Source: UBA5794 sp964196275
Lineage (GTDB): Bacteria > Actinomycetota > Acidimicrobiia > Spongiisociales > UBA5794
Direction: 5' to 3'
Length of the DNA: 64,000 bases
Assembly (NCBI GenBank): GCA_964196275.1
Contig: CAXMSN010000067.1
Location: forward strand, 1 to 64,000
Shown here one piece after another: positions 1 to 8,184 of this stretch (position 1 is its first letter; each line of letters begins with the position of its first letter). Under the pieces are notes generated by a model. That model saw only the letters and a program-made list of their open reading frames with translations, had not been told where the DNA came from and did no database searches. The translations under genes were made by a program, and so were the position numbers.

Positions 1-1
1 C

Positions 2-49
2 AAGCATGCGATCGTCGCCCAGGCCATCGCACTGACCGAGCTCGGATAG
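2..49 (+). CDS. 3' end of a CDS cut by the window edge
   Basis: Only the last 15 codons are present, read as KHAIVAQAIALTELG followed by TAG. The frame is open to the left edge of the window and the next gene starts 40 bp downstream on the same strand. The residue pattern is an amphipathic helix of the kind that ends many enzymes. No family can be assigned from so little sequence. Confidence 0.45.
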   Translation, partial: KHAIVAQAIALTELG

Positions 50-89
50 ACACCCTCGCGACAAACGACGCGCTCGATACCATCTGACG

Positions 90-1124
90 ATGCGCCGCTC
101 AACCATCGCCCTCGTGGCGATCACCATCGCCGTGGTCGCCGCGGCTCTCCTGCTCAGATCGAATGACAGCGCGCCTGGGCTGGCTGCGGGCAGCGCCTCG
201 AGCCCGACCTCGGACCACGGACCACGGTCCACGGATACAGCGGCGGCAACATCCGACTCGACCTCGTCCACAGCACCGACGGTTGCTTCGGTCACGCCGA
301 CACTCGTCATTCCGGACGGACGAGCGGTTTGTGATCTGTATTCGACGATCGAGGTCACCGGTGCCGTGGAAAGCCCGGAACTCGTCGAAGCGTCCGGCTT
401 GACGCACAGCAGGACGACACCCGGCGTGATGTGGTCGCACAACGACTCTCGTGATGGCCCACGCCTCTATGCGCTCGGCACTGACGGGTCAGATCTCGGC
501 ATCTTCGAGATCCCGAACGCCTTTGCCTTCGATTGGGAGGACATCGCTGCCGGTCCCGACGCCAACGGGATCGGGAAGTTCATCTACGTGGGCGACATCG
601 GCGACAACTTCGCCATCAGGGACGGACTGATCACGCTTCACCGAGTCGAGGACATCGATCCTGCTGAGCTTTCAGGAGCGTTCCCAAGCTCGGCACCGAT
701 AGCGCTGTCGTATCCCGACGGGATCTTCAACGCGGAAGCACTGTTCATCGATCCGGTCGACCCAGCGGCCTACGTGATCACGAAGTCGCGGACGGAAGCC
801 TTCGTATATCGGGGCTCGATCGAACTCGTTGACGGGGCAGCCGAGATGGAGTTGGTGGCGACACTCTTCCTCGATGCCGAGGTGTCCGGAGCAGACATCA
901 GTGCCGACGGCTCACTCATCGCCTTCCGCGGCTACAACACGGTCTGGATGTGGCACCGCACCGAAGGCCAGACGGTCGCACAAGCTCTCGCCGCGGAACC
1001 ATGCGAGGCGCCCCAGCCTGAGGAGCGCCAAGGGGAATCGATCGCGATCGACAGCGATCTCAACTATTGGACCGTGAGCGAGGGCACCCACAAGGACATC
1101 AACTTCATCCGCTACGAAGGTTGA
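90..1124 (+). CDS. Secreted or membrane-anchored beta-propeller-like protein
   Basis: The 344-residue product has an N-terminal hydrophobic signal or anchor (about residues 4-22), then a Ser/Thr/Pro-rich spacer to about residue 80. A globular part follows with repeated short beta-strand motifs such as SGLTHSR, MWSHNDS, LYALGTDG, FDWEDIA and VYVGDIGDN. Such motifs are typical of extracytoplasmic propeller proteins that resemble SdiA-regulated or phytase-like domains. I know no precise function. The spacer DNA (about 204-236) is made of GGACCACGG units that match the intergenic repeats elsewhere in the window, so the linker may derive from such a repeat. Start: ATG just before the positively charged n-region. 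The gene is convergent with trmH and overlaps its 3' end by 13 bp. Confidence 0.7.
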   Translation: MRRSTIALVAITIAVVAAALLLRSNDSAPGLAAGSASSPTSDHGPRSTDTAAATSDSTSSTAPTVASVTPTLVIPDGRAVCDLYSTIEVTGAVESPELVEASGLTHSRTTPGVMWSHNDSRDGPRLYALGTDGSDLGIFEIPNAFAFDWEDIAAGPDANGIGKFIYVGDIGDNFAIRDGLITLHRVEDIDPAELSGAFPSSAPIALSYPDGIFNAEALFIDPVDPAAYVITKSRTEAFVYRGSIELVDGAAEMELVATLFLDAEVSGADISADGSLIAFRGYNTVWMWHRTEGQTVAQALAAEPCEAPQPEERQGESIAIDSDLNYWTVSEGTHKDINFIRYEG

Positions 1125-1879
1125 CCACCCGCGAGCTTGTGTTCGACCACGATCTTCGAGTTGGTCACCGTCTTTGCGTACCAGACAGCCCTGATCCTCG
1201 ACCGAGCCTCGGGGGACAGGTCGCCCGATGCCCCGTACCTGGCCACCCGCTGTCGATGAACCTCATACAGCGCTACCGCAGCGGCGACGGAGATATTGAA
1301 GCTCTCGGCGAAACCCTCCATGGGAACGGTGACCACGGCGTCAGCGCCGGTCCGAGCGGAAGCTGATAGGCCATCGAGTTCGTTTCCGAATACGACCGCA
1401 CACTTGTCGATCAGATCGGCCTCCGAGATAGGGACGGCGTCATGCCCGACGTCGGCGGCGACGATCCGGTACCCATCGCCGCGCAGGTGCTCGAAGCACT
1501 CCTCCGTAGACTCCCAGCGGTACCTGTCCACCCATTTGTCCGCTCCGCGGGTTGTTCTCTTCGATCGCTTGTACTTCCCCGCACTGTCGATCGCGTGGAC
1601 CCTTTGGATCCCAAATCCATCGGCAGTCCTGAGAATCGCTGACACATTGCCGACGTCGACCATCCCCTCAACGACAACAGCCACGTTCTCAGTTCGGCTG
1701 TCGAGAACCGTTTCGATCACCGCTCGCCGCGTCTCGGAAAGGTGCTCGGCGAGCAGTTCGGTCAACTGGTCGGGAGACACGGTCCCGGTGTCGTAGTCGA
1801 ACCAGGACGGATCGTCCGTTCGGGTCCCTGCAACCATGTCGCGCATCTCGCGCGGCGTGGCAACCTTGGTCTCTTTCAT
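1112..1879 (-). CDS. trmH: TrmH/SpoU-family RNA 2'-O-methyltransferase
   Basis: The 255-residue SPOUT methyltransferase shows all three SpoU motifs. Motif 1 is NVSAILRTADGFG (about residues 78-90) with the conserved Asn and Arg. Motif 2 is FGNELDGLS (about 165-173). Motif 3 is VPMEGFAESFNISVAAAVAL near residue 185, which forms the knotted SAM pocket. The short N-terminal extension and the LxxHLSETRRAVIETVL helix before motif 1 resemble TrmH, which makes Gm18 in tRNA, more than the rRNA enzyme RlmB; substrate choice is inferred. It transfers a methyl group from SAM to a ribose 2'-hydroxyl in the cytoplasm. It starts at ATG and its 3' end overlaps the convergent secreted-protein gene. Confidence 0.85.
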   Translation of the reverse strand: MKETKVATPREMRDMVAGTRTDDPSWFDYDTGTVSPDQLTELLAEHLSETRRAVIETVLDSRTENVAVVVEGMVDVGNVSAILRTADGFGIQRVHAIDSAGKYKRSKRTTRGADKWVDRYRWESTEECFEHLRGDGYRIVAADVGHDAVPISEADLIDKCAVVFGNELDGLSASARTGADAVVTVPMEGFAESFNISVAAAVALYEVHRQRVARYGASGDLSPEARSRIRAVWYAKTVTNSKIVVEHKLAGGQPS

Positions 1880-1902
1880 GGGACCAGCCTACGAGGGATC
1901 GG

Positions 1903-2490
1903 CTAACGCGGGATCCTGGAACGTTTGAACTCGTTCACATTTGTCCACGAGATCATGTCGATGACCTTGTCTAGATCATCCAGCTTGTGCCGTTCCATGA
2001 ACCGCACGAACACGGCCTCTTCTCCATCGATGAACGTTGGCACGCCGAACACCCCAAGATCCTCAACCAGGGCCGTGTGTTCAGCCGCAAGCGTCTTCGC
2101 CGGCACGCCGGTTTCCACAGCAGCGGCGACGGCATCAGCGTCGAGCCCAACCTTGGTAGCAACGTCGCGCAGGACGGCCTCGTCTCCGATGTCCGCAAGG
2201 TCATCGTGCTTTGCGTTGAACAGCGATTTGTGGAACTCGAGAAAGGACTCCGAGAAGCCGTCACGAATGGCAAGCGACCAGAAGAGGGCGAGAACTCCGC
2301 GACCCTGCTCGTCGGATGGGCCTCGGTCCCACACCGCAACTGCATCGTCATCCAGATGGTTCTGTGCAAGGGAGAATGGTTTGAACGTCACGTCGTAGGG
2401 AGCCCCGGCCACAACGGCATCGACCAAGGACTCGCTTGCGATCCGTGCGAATGGGCAGAGATAGTCGTACGTAACGGTGAATGTCTTCAT
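1903..2490 (-). CDS. DsbA-family (FrnE-like) oxidoreductase
   Basis: The 195-residue thioredoxin-fold protein has the DsbA/2-hydroxychromene-carboxylate isomerase layout. A first strand carries YDYLCPFARIA, followed by a helical insert (residues about 60-140) and the cis-Pro loop GVPTFIDGE near the end. The active site is CPFA, so only the first Cys of CxxC is kept. That suggests a monothiol or glutathione/mycothiol-transferase-like role rather than disulfide formation. The frame is open upstream, but the ATG at 2490 begins exactly at the first strand (MKTFTVTYDY). The upstream gene encodes a GNAT acetyltransferase in the same direction. Confidence 0.8.
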   Translation of the reverse strand: MKTFTVTYDYLCPFARIASESLVDAVVAGAPYDVTFKPFSLAQNHLDDDAVAVWDRGPSDEQGRGVLALFWSLAIRDGFSESFLEFHKSLFNAKHDDLADIGDEAVLRDVATKVGLDADAVAAAVETGVPAKTLAAEHTALVEDLGVFGVPTFIDGEEAVFVRFMERHKLDDLDKVIDMISWTNVNEFKRSRIPR

Positions 2491-2551
2491 GGCCTGGTCC
2501 CTTCTCGGACCGAACAGTACGTCACTTTTGGGCGAAGCATGGCGGCTTTGC

Positions 2552-3070
2552 TCACGTGGGCCACCGATAGATCGCCGACTTGCCCGTGTCGTCCGAACAC
2601 GCGTTGCACGAATCGCGCATCTCGTAGAAGCGATAGCCGACCCTTGTCGCTGTACCGATGGAAGCTCCGTTGTCAGGGTGGATCTCGAGCTCGATCGGCC
2701 TCCCCCATCCACTGTCGACGGCACGACGGGTCATCTTTGCGAGTGCGTCAGAGGCGTATCCGTTGCCACGTTCCTCCAACGCGACCCAGTATGAGATCGC
2801 AATGTGATCGCTCATAGGTACGGCCTTGATGTTGCCGACCGGTTTGCCGCAACACTCGATGGCATGCCAGATGGAACCGGTGGCCGAGCTTCTCGACACC
2901 GACTCGCGCCAAGCATCTTCGTCTACATCCACGTTCTCGAGCGTCCATCGAGCGATCTCGCCATCAAGGTGATCGATGTACCAGGCCGCGTCATCATGTG
3001 CCCAAGGCCTCGTCGACACGACCGATTCCTCCGGTCGGCTGCCCGTCTGAGATGGGACCTTCATAGCCAT
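2552..3070 (-). CDS. GNAT-family N-acetyltransferase
   Basis: The 172-residue product is RimJ/RimL-like. It has a beta-rich N-terminal half with SIWHAIECCGKPVGNI and ISYWVALEERGNGYASDAL, where RGNGYA is the acetyl-CoA pyrophosphate-binding loop (motif A, Q/R-x-x-G-x-G/A). The NGASIGTATRVGYRF segment is motif B, close to the usual NxxSxxVxxKxGF. It would transfer acetyl from acetyl-CoA to a protein N terminus or a small amine; the substrate is unknown. It lies upstream of the DsbA-like gene with a 61-bp gap. Start is ATG at 3070, or the second ATG at 3064. Confidence 0.8.
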   Translation of the reverse strand: MAMKVPSQTGSRPEESVVSTRPWAHDDAAWYIDHLDGEIARWTLENVDVDEDAWRESVSRSSATGSIWHAIECCGKPVGNIKAVPMSDHIAISYWVALEERGNGYASDALAKMTRRAVDSGWGRPIELEIHPDNGASIGTATRVGYRFYEMRDSCNACSDDTGKSAIYRWPT

Positions 3071-3075
3071 GACGC

Positions 3076-3792
3076 TTATGCAGCGTCCTCAACGAGAGCA
3101 TCGAGCGCCAGCACAACCATGTCGTCGAAGGTCGACTCACGCTCGTGGGCCGTCGTCTCGCTCTGCGTGACGAGGTGATCCGAAACGGTCATGACTGCCA
3201 GGGCACGAACACCCTCCTCGGCCGCGATTCCATAGAGGCCAGCGGTCTCCATCTCTACGGCGAGCACGTTCATGCGTTGCATTATCGCCAGGGCATCAGC
3301 GACAGGGTTGTAGAAGCTGTCCGTGGTATGAACGTTGCCGATATGGATGGTCTGACGCTTCGCCTTCGCCACGTTTGCTGCCGCATTGAGCAGACCGAAG
3401 TCCGCTGTAGCTGCATAGTCCCAGTCCTCGTAGCGGGCCCGGTTCACGCCCGAATCCGTGCACGCACCGATCGCGAGCACCAGATCGCGGATTCCAACAG
3501 CCTCAGAGATACCTCCGCACGAACCGGTGCGCACCAGTCGCTTGACGCCATAGGACCGGATCAGCTCCGTGATGTATATCGATGCCGACGGAATGCCCAT
3601 GCCGGTTCCCATCACGGACACATCCATGCCCTTGTACGTACCGGTAAAACCGAGCATGCTGCGCACGCCGGTCACCTCGACGGCGTCATCGAGCAGTGAC
3701 TCTGCGATGTGCTTCGCCCTCAGAGGATCACCTGGCAGCAGGATCGCCTCGGCAAAGGCACCATCAGGTGCAGAGATGTGTGGTGTGGGCAT
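3076..3792 (-). CDS. deoD: Purine-nucleoside phosphorylase, DeoD type
   Basis: The 238-residue hexameric-type phosphorylase has the family's usual length. It shows ILLPGDPLRAKHIAES at the N terminus (phosphate and ribose site). GSCGGI and the downstream strand sit at the centre, and EMETAGLYGIA near residue 180 is the ribose-binding Glu-Met-Glu. SDH (TVSDHLVTQSE) near residue 205 carries the catalytic Asp. It cleaves purine (deoxy)nucleosides with phosphate to give base and (deoxy)ribose-1-phosphate in purine salvage. The open frame extends further upstream, but the ATG at 3792 follows an AGGAAG ribosome site and matches DeoD N termini. The K+ channel gene lies upstream on the same strand. 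Confidence 0.93.
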   Translation of the reverse strand: MPTPHISAPDGAFAEAILLPGDPLRAKHIAESLLDDAVEVTGVRSMLGFTGTYKGMDVSVMGTGMGIPSASIYITELIRSYGVKRLVRTGSCGGISEAVGIRDLVLAIGACTDSGVNRARYEDWDYAATADFGLLNAAANVAKAKRQTIHIGNVHTTDSFYNPVADALAIMQRMNVLAVEMETAGLYGIAAEEGVRALAVMTVSDHLVTQSETTAHERESTFDDMVVLALDALVEDAA

Positions 3793-3847
3793 TCTTCCTT
3801 CTCCAGGTCGATTCACAGCAAGGCTAGACCGCTGCGAGCGGGCGTGG

Positions 3848-4606
3848 TCAGCCGGTCTGAGAATCGCTGTCCGGAGCATCCTCCACCAACCGACCCTTGT
3901 TCGGCCTGCCATAGAGGCTGACGAGCCTCGCCACGACCACGACGAGCAGCACCTGCCCGATAAACGCTTCTGCGGAGGACAGGAATCGACCCGCCTCGGT
4001 CACCGCAGAGAGATCGCCGTAGCCAACCGTTGTGATGGTCGCCAGAGAGAAGTACATGAAAGCCGTCGTGGGCTGGGGGCTCTCGAAGAAGAGGTGACCG
4101 GTCAGTCCGCCGATCGAAAGGAACGTGTAGTTGAACGCAACGGCGATGAGCAGGTAGACCGCAATGGCCCCCCGCAGCGTGTCCGTGGTCACGAGTTGTT
4201 GCATCATGACGCGACGCAGCACCAGGACCGGAGCCAACAGGGCGAGAAGAGCCCACATCGGGCTCGGTCGGCCGATCTCCGCTCCACCGATATTGAGGTT
4301 GACGAAACGATCGAAGACGGCGATCAGCAGCACGGCACCGATCGTCGACCACACGATGATGTCTCCGATGATGCGGGGTCTGCGTGCGACGCCCGACGTG
4401 CGCAGCGTGACAGTGAGCGTGAGACCGACGGTCAGCGTCACGGCAAGCCATCCGATCTCCGACCACACCGATGATGTCGGATCGTCGATGTCGACGAGCA
4501 GAAGGATCGAAGCCGAGAGCACGGCCAATCCCAGTACGAGTCCGAATCGGTCGAGATGCTTCCCGTCGTCGGAGAACAGGCGTGCGCTGATGTCGGCCAA
4601 CGTCAC
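3848..4606 (-). CDS. Two-TM-pore potassium channel-like membrane protein
   Basis: The 252-residue integral membrane protein has about six hydrophobic segments. Near residues 195-205 it carries the K+ selectivity filter TTVGYGD, preceded by a pore helix (AFMYFSLATI) and followed by a final inner helix, VLLVVVVARLVSLYG. The N-terminal four segments form a voltage-sensor-like domain without obvious regular arginines, so gating is uncertain. It would pass K+ across the cytoplasmic membrane. The GTG at 4606 abuts the Shine-Dalgarno (GGAG), so the TTG at 4600 is an equally good start. No RCK/TrkA domain is attached. Confidence 0.82.
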   Translation of the reverse strand: MTLADISARLFSDDGKHLDRFGLVLGLAVLSASILLLVDIDDPTSSVWSEIGWLAVTLTVGLTLTVTLRTSGVARRPRIIGDIIVWSTIGAVLLIAVFDRFVNLNIGGAEIGRPSPMWALLALLAPVLVLRRVMMQQLVTTDTLRGAIAVYLLIAVAFNYTFLSIGGLTGHLFFESPQPTTAFMYFSLATITTVGYGDLSAVTEAGRFLSSAEAFIGQVLLVVVVARLVSLYGRPNKGRLVEDAPDSDSQTG

Positions 4607-4675
4607 TCCTTGTCGTCCGCTGTCGCCGTCCGGAGCCTAGAACACGGGGCCCGCAGACTTGAGAACCGAATAGTC

Positions 4676-4783
4676 GGAGCGCGGACCACGGATGCCGGAA
4701 CCAGAATTTTGGTCTGACAGCGAGCGCAACAACGCGGGTCTGTGGTCTGTTACCTGTCAGCGAGGCCGAGTGAGCGGGTCTAG
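4676..4783. repeat. Intergenic repeat module (GGTCTG/CAGCGAG type)
   Basis: The gap between the channel gene and the pirin stop codon is filled with GGACCACGG, then GGTCTGACAGCGAGCGC, GGTCTGTGGTCTG and TGTCAGCGAGGCCGAGTGAGCGGGTCT units. A closely similar run occurs at 25634-25727. No coding potential is seen. Confidence 0.55.
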
Positions 4784-5847
4784 AGGGAGTCCGAGGCGAT
4801 CGACTGCATGTCCCTGTGCTCAACCTTGCCGTCCGCATGCAGCGCAAAGCGGCCCTCCGTCCGATCGTGCACGGGGTCGACACGCGACCACGGCCAGCCC
4901 CCGAATCCGGTTGATCGGTAGTCGTCGAATGCCTGCTGCAACTCCTCTGGTGTGTTCATCACGAACGGGCCCAACTGGAAGACGGGAGCACCGATGGGAC
5001 GCCCCTGTAACAACAAGAACTCCGAAGCCTCATCACCGTTGACGATCACCGCATCGACATCTGAAGCAAGCTTCGCACCGACGCCGTTTGCGATGTCGAC
5101 GTCACCGACACGGGCGGTTCCGCCTTCGAAGAAGTGGAGCATGCGGTTGAGCCCCGACGCGTGGGCAGGGACCGTCCATGATGCGCCGGCCTCAAGCCTG
5201 ATCAGCCAGATCGCCAGGTCCCCGAGTTCGTGAGATGCCCACGAATCGGGCGGTGCGGATGGTGGAACATGACCGGCGAGCTCACCGGCGATCACGTCGA
5301 TGCTCACGCCCTCGGCAGGCTCCACCGTGGGAATGTCCTCGGACCACAGCATCGAGAAGTGCGCTGGCACCATTTTCGATTCAGGAGGAAGGTTCAACCA
5401 GATCTGGAACAACTCGAGCGGGTTTCCTTCGTCACCGTGGATGAGTGGAAACATCTCTGCGTGTTGGATACCCGAGCCCGTCGTGAGCCATTGGACATCA
5501 CCGCCGCCGTATCGCGCCGTTGCGCCGAGCGAATCCGAGTGGTCGATGTAGCCCTGTCGAACAACACTGACCGTCTCGAAACCCCGATGTGGATGTTGCG
5601 GGAATCCGGGCACGCGCTCACCGTGGTACATGCTCCAGCCATCGGTGCCAGAGAAGTCGGACCCGATCCGCCTCCCCGCAAGCGATGCGTCGGGTCCCTG
5701 ATCCTCTTGGCCCTCCGGGTAGTGGTCCATGTGATGCATGGTCATGATGAACGGATCAAGCCCTTGCCACTGAAACCCAAGCTCTATCAAACCCAGAACC
5801 GGACCGGAGCGCGCAGCGTCGGGTGCTTCAGTTTGCTCGGTATCCAT
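4780..5847 (-). CDS. Pirin-family bicupin protein
   Basis: The 355-residue protein contains the pirin signature. FPQHPHRGFETVSVV supplies two metal-binding His, and GSGIQHAEM supplies the third His and the Glu, in the N-terminal cupin (residues about 85-150). A second cupin without obvious metal ligands follows (VPAHASGLNRML...). Characterised bacterial homologues include quercetin 2,3-dioxygenases such as YhhW and redox-related pirins; the true substrate is unknown. Start: the ATG at 5847 has GGAG six bases upstream. An ATG at 5859 and a further upstream start at 5898 are possible. The ArsR-type regulator gene lies upstream on the same strand, so it may control this gene. Confidence 0.85.
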   Translation of the reverse strand: MDTEQTEAPDAARSGPVLGLIELGFQWQGLDPFIMTMHHMDHYPEGQEDQGPDASLAGRRIGSDFSGTDGWSMYHGERVPGFPQHPHRGFETVSVVRQGYIDHSDSLGATARYGGGDVQWLTTGSGIQHAEMFPLIHGDEGNPLELFQIWLNLPPESKMVPAHFSMLWSEDIPTVEPAEGVSIDVIAGELAGHVPPSAPPDSWASHELGDLAIWLIRLEAGASWTVPAHASGLNRMLHFFEGGTARVGDVDIANGVGAKLASDVDAVIVNGDEASEFLLLQGRPIGAPVFQLGPFVMNTPEELQQAFDDYRSTGFGGWPWSRVDPVHDRTEGRFALHADGKVEHRDMQSIASDSL

Positions 5848-5930
5848 ATGTGACTCCATAACTCCGCAAGTACTCACCGTGACAACACGACGATTCAACG
5901 CATCATTCCCATAGCCACACTGATCTTCTG

Positions 5931-5963
5931 CTGCGTATTACGTCGTACGTATCACGTATCCAG
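5931..5963. repeat. TACGTA-type intergenic repeat copy
   Basis: A short run with ATTACGTCGTACGTATCACGTA lies between the pirin gene and the arsR-type stop codon. It belongs to the TACGTA-rich family also seen at 6417-6441, 9658-9688, 14647-14672, 47950-48034 and 62735-62753. Confidence 0.55.
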
Positions 5964-6275
5964 CTATTGCGCCGGAACAGCCAGCTGATCTGCCATCACT
6001 TCGCGCAGAAGATCGATGGCTTCGATGATCTTCGTAGAGGTGAGCCAGTAGTACACCCGCTGCCCGTCTCGCCGGGACTCAACAAGTCCCCCGTCACGCA
6101 GGATCGCCAAGTGCTGTGACACGTTCGCCTGCGGAAGATCAAGCGTCGAACAGATGTCCATGACGGACATCTCACCGTCGCGAAGTGTGTTGATGATCAG
6201 CAGCCGCTTCGGATCGGCGAGACCCTTGCAGATCCCACCATGGAGCTGGATCAGTTCGTCACGTACATCTGGCAT
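5964..6275 (-). CDS. ArsR-family winged-helix transcriptional regulator
   Basis: The 103-residue product has a single winged helix-turn-helix. GLADPKRLLIINTLRDGEMSV leads into the recognition helix region DLPQANVSQHLAILRDGGLVESRRDGQRVYYWL, which is the ArsR hallmark. Two cysteines (in GGICKGL and DICSTLD) could take part in metal or thiol sensing, but the classic CxCxxC motif is absent. The open frame continues upstream through a repeat element, so the ATG at 6275 (MPDVRDEL) is chosen as the natural start. It probably represses itself and perhaps the pirin gene 117 bp downstream. Confidence 0.85.
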   Translation of the reverse strand: MPDVRDELIQLHGGICKGLADPKRLLIINTLRDGEMSVMDICSTLDLPQANVSQHLAILRDGGLVESRRDGQRVYYWLTSTKIIEAIDLLREVMADQLAVPAQ

Positions 6276-6293
6276 GTCTGAACTACGGCATAC

Positions 6294-6442
6294 ATGACCC
6301 CAGAAGACCACAGAAAGCAGACAGAGGAAGACGGACGAGCATTGCGTCCGTCCCCCTTTCAAGGGGGACGGGCGAGCGCAGCGAGCCAGTGGGATTTCTG
6401 AGGTCTGAGGTCTGAAGTACGTATTACGTAGTACGTATTACA
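6294..6442. repeat. Composite intergenic repeat with 9-bp hairpin and TACGTA module
   Basis: The gap between the arsR-type and anti-sigma genes holds AGACCACAGA, then the hairpin GTCCCCCTT-TC-AAGGGGGAC (6350-6369), then GGGCGAGCGCAGCGAGCC, TCTGAGGTCTGAGGTCTG and finally TACGTATTACGTAGTACGTA. The hairpin-GGGCGAGC-GAGCC part recurs in inverted orientation at 53684-53745. It may also act as a terminator. Confidence 0.65.
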
Positions 6443-6463
6443 GAGCGAGGCGGAGCCGAGCGT

Positions 6464-6691
6464 TTACGCCAGCCCTATCGCCTTCTCGATGCGATCTCTG
6501 GCCTCGGGGGAGAGTTCCATCCGTCCATGGAGGCGGAACAGCTCACCGACACCCTGCAGCTGGCTCAGCTCAGCGCTGCACTGCCTGCAGGTCGCAAGGT
6601 GTTCGCCTGCTGCCTGCTCCTGGGCAGCTGTCAGGGATCCGTCCATGAATTCGGACAGCAGCGTGTCGAGCTCGTCACAGGTCAGTTTCAT
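6464..6691 (-). CDS. Zinc-finger (HC2-type) anti-sigma factor
   Basis: The 75-residue cytoplasmic protein carries the HC2 motif GEHLATCRQC (His-x3-Cys-x2-Cys) and an upstream Cys in LTCDELD, the zinc-binding layout of RsrA/ChrR-like anti-sigma domains. It has no membrane segment. Its start overlaps the stop of the ECF sigma gene by 4 bp (ATGA), which signals translational coupling. It is expected to bind and hold the sigma factor, releasing it on a redox or metal signal; the signal is unknown. Confidence 0.85.
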   Translation of the reverse strand: MKLTCDELDTLLSEFMDGSLTAAQEQAAGEHLATCRQCSAELSQLQGVGELFRLHGRMELSPEARDRIEKAIGLA

Positions 6692-7215
6692 AGCAAGTAC
6701 TCCTGCAGTTCGACCCTGAGCGCCTCTCTGGCGCGGGCAAGGCGCATCTTGACGGCTGATTCGGAGATCTCGAGTGCGGTGGCGACCTCGGTCGTCGACA
6801 AGCCTTCGATATCCCTCAGAACGAAGGCGCCACGAAGTGGATCGGTCAACGAGCCGATCGCCTTGTCGAGCCGTGTTGCGAGTTCACGCTCGACAACGCT
6901 CTTCTCCACGTTCTCGGCGGAAGGCTCGAGTTCGCGGCTGAGGAGTTCGACGTCCATTGGCTGATCTCGGCGCCGCCGTGCGATCGCGATCGTCTCCCGA
7001 TAGCCGATCCGATACAGCCAGCCCGCAAGGGGCCCGTCACCCCGATAGGTGTGCAAGCTCTTCATGACCTTGATGAACGTCTCTTGTACGGCGTCCTCGG
7101 CGAGGTGACGGTCTCCCAGGATGCGATACGCGAGTGTGTACACGCCATCGGCGAACTCGCGGAACAGCGAGGCTGTCGAGGGGGTCTCAGCAATCGGGGT
7201 ACTCGTCGCATCCAT
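6688..7215 (-). CDS. ECF-type RNA polymerase sigma factor
   Basis: The 175-residue sigma factor has region 2 (LFREFADGVYTLAYRILGDRHLAEDAVQETFIKVMKSL, with the -10 contacting helix) and region 4 (LTDPLRGAFVLRDIEGLSTTEVATALEISESAVKMRLARAREALR). There is a short linker and no region 1 or 3, as in RpoE-like factors. The ATG at 7215 (MDATSTP) is preferred over the upstream in-frame start at 7254. It forms an operon with its anti-sigma factor (4-bp overlap). The target regulon is not evident from the sequence. Confidence 0.9.
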   Translation of the reverse strand: MDATSTPIAETPSTASLFREFADGVYTLAYRILGDRHLAEDAVQETFIKVMKSLHTYRGDGPLAGWLYRIGYRETIAIARRRRDQPMDVELLSRELEPSAENVEKSVVERELATRLDKAIGSLTDPLRGAFVLRDIEGLSTTEVATALEISESAVKMRLARAREALRVELQEYLL

Positions 7216-7257
7216 TGAGTGGACGATAGAGCGGTTGGCAGCCGTCCTTGGCAACAG

Positions 7258-7734
7258 CTAGGTCTTCATCCCTGGCACGAATCTCGGCGTCCGGCCCATG
7301 TATGCGTCGTACCCACGGAACACTTCCTGCAGTTGCCCTTCTTCCCATCGGGCCTTCACATGGAACAGAACGAAGAGTCCGGCCAGAAGTGGCCACGCAA
7401 GCCACGAGCCAGATCTGATGGCAACCCCGGACATGAAGAGCATCACTGCGACGTACATGGGGTGTCTCACATAGCGGTACGGGCCACGGGTGACCAGTTC
7501 AGTTGCGCCGTTGGGAACCGGGGTCGGCGTGAGCCCTCGACCGAGGAATACCGCCGACCAGACACCAACGGCTGCTCCTGCCGCCATCAATGCCATGCCG
7601 ATCGAGCGCCATAGATCGCCTGCGACGTAGTGAACCTCTCGAGGCAGGATAACCATGAGGCCGATCAGGGCGAACTGGGCCAGCACGAATGCCCATCCCG
7701 TCCTCTTCGTCTTCGTTGATCTCACGTCCGTCAT
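7258..7734 (-). CDS. Isoprenylcysteine carboxyl methyltransferase-like membrane protein
   Basis: The 158-residue protein has four to five membrane helices. It carries the conserved C-terminal block RGPYRYVRHPMYVAVM, followed by the E-x-x-L segment WEEGQLQEVFRGYDAYMGRTPRFVP, which marks the ICMT/PEMT-like integral-membrane methyltransferases that use SAM. The bacterial substrate is unknown; lipid or small-molecule methylation is likely. The ATG at 7734 (MTDVRSTK) is the best start. It is followed within 45 bp by the ECF sigma gene on the same strand. Confidence 0.8.
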   Translation of the reverse strand: MTDVRSTKTKRTGWAFVLAQFALIGLMVILPREVHYVAGDLWRSIGMALMAAGAAVGVWSAVFLGRGLTPTPVPNGATELVTRGPYRYVRHPMYVAVMLFMSGVAIRSGSWLAWPLLAGLFVLFHVKARWEEGQLQEVFRGYDAYMGRTPRFVPGMKT

Positions 7735-8184
7735 GGAGCGTCCCTTATGACATGTATGCGCTGCACCCGGATCCTCAGCGTCTGAGCCTCGGAAGCCGAT
7801 CTGCGAAGGCATACGCTACAAAGCCCAGCGCACAGACGACAACAACCGGCTGCACGGCCACAACGCCTATCGCCACGATCGCTGACGCAACGCTAAGACG
7901 AACAGCCCGCTCGCCGGTCGCCAGGCTGAACAGTGAGGGCCCGCGTAGTAGAACACCTTGGGGCTGAAGATGACATCGTTTGACCTTCGTGTGGAGTCGA
8001 GGTGTAGCCCGGGGACAGGATGGTGGGAATCTTGTCCCCGGGCCGGTTTGATCCCTGTCAGTTGAGAGAACCTACCCTCTGACCTTTGCGATGTGAATTC
8101 GTTGGTGCGATTCATGGGTACTGACGCGGAGGCCAGTGGATCGGTCACATCGAGTCTCAGGAATTCCTGTGGAGTCGAACACGC
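7735..8184. other. 450-bp gap with a possible gene remnant and no intact gene
   Basis: No complete gene is supported between the ICMT-like gene and the CsoR/CstR gene. The left half encodes a hydrophobic fragment on the minus strand (listed separately). The right half (about 8000-8184) has only short chance frames. A DNA run around 7990-8100 is not obviously repeated elsewhere in the window. Confidence 0.5.
7775..7972 (-). pseudogene. Remnant of a small membrane protein
   Basis: The minus strand reads CHLQPQGVLLRGPSLFSLATGE, then RAVRLSVASAIVAIGVVAVQ and PVVVVCALGFVAYAFADRLPR, then a stop. The two hydrophobic segments and the ERAVR-type start resemble DUF4395/DUF2892-like small membrane proteins that accompany rhodaneses, but no start codon precedes this frame in the right place. 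I read it as a decayed or truncated gene. It could also be an intact small gene with a sequencing frameshift. Confidence is low. Confidence 0.3.

Noticed and set aside
7867..8148. 93-codon minus-strand frame left of the CstR-type gene
   Set aside because: Low-complexity composition without family features; a neighbouring frame carries the better-looking membrane fragment.
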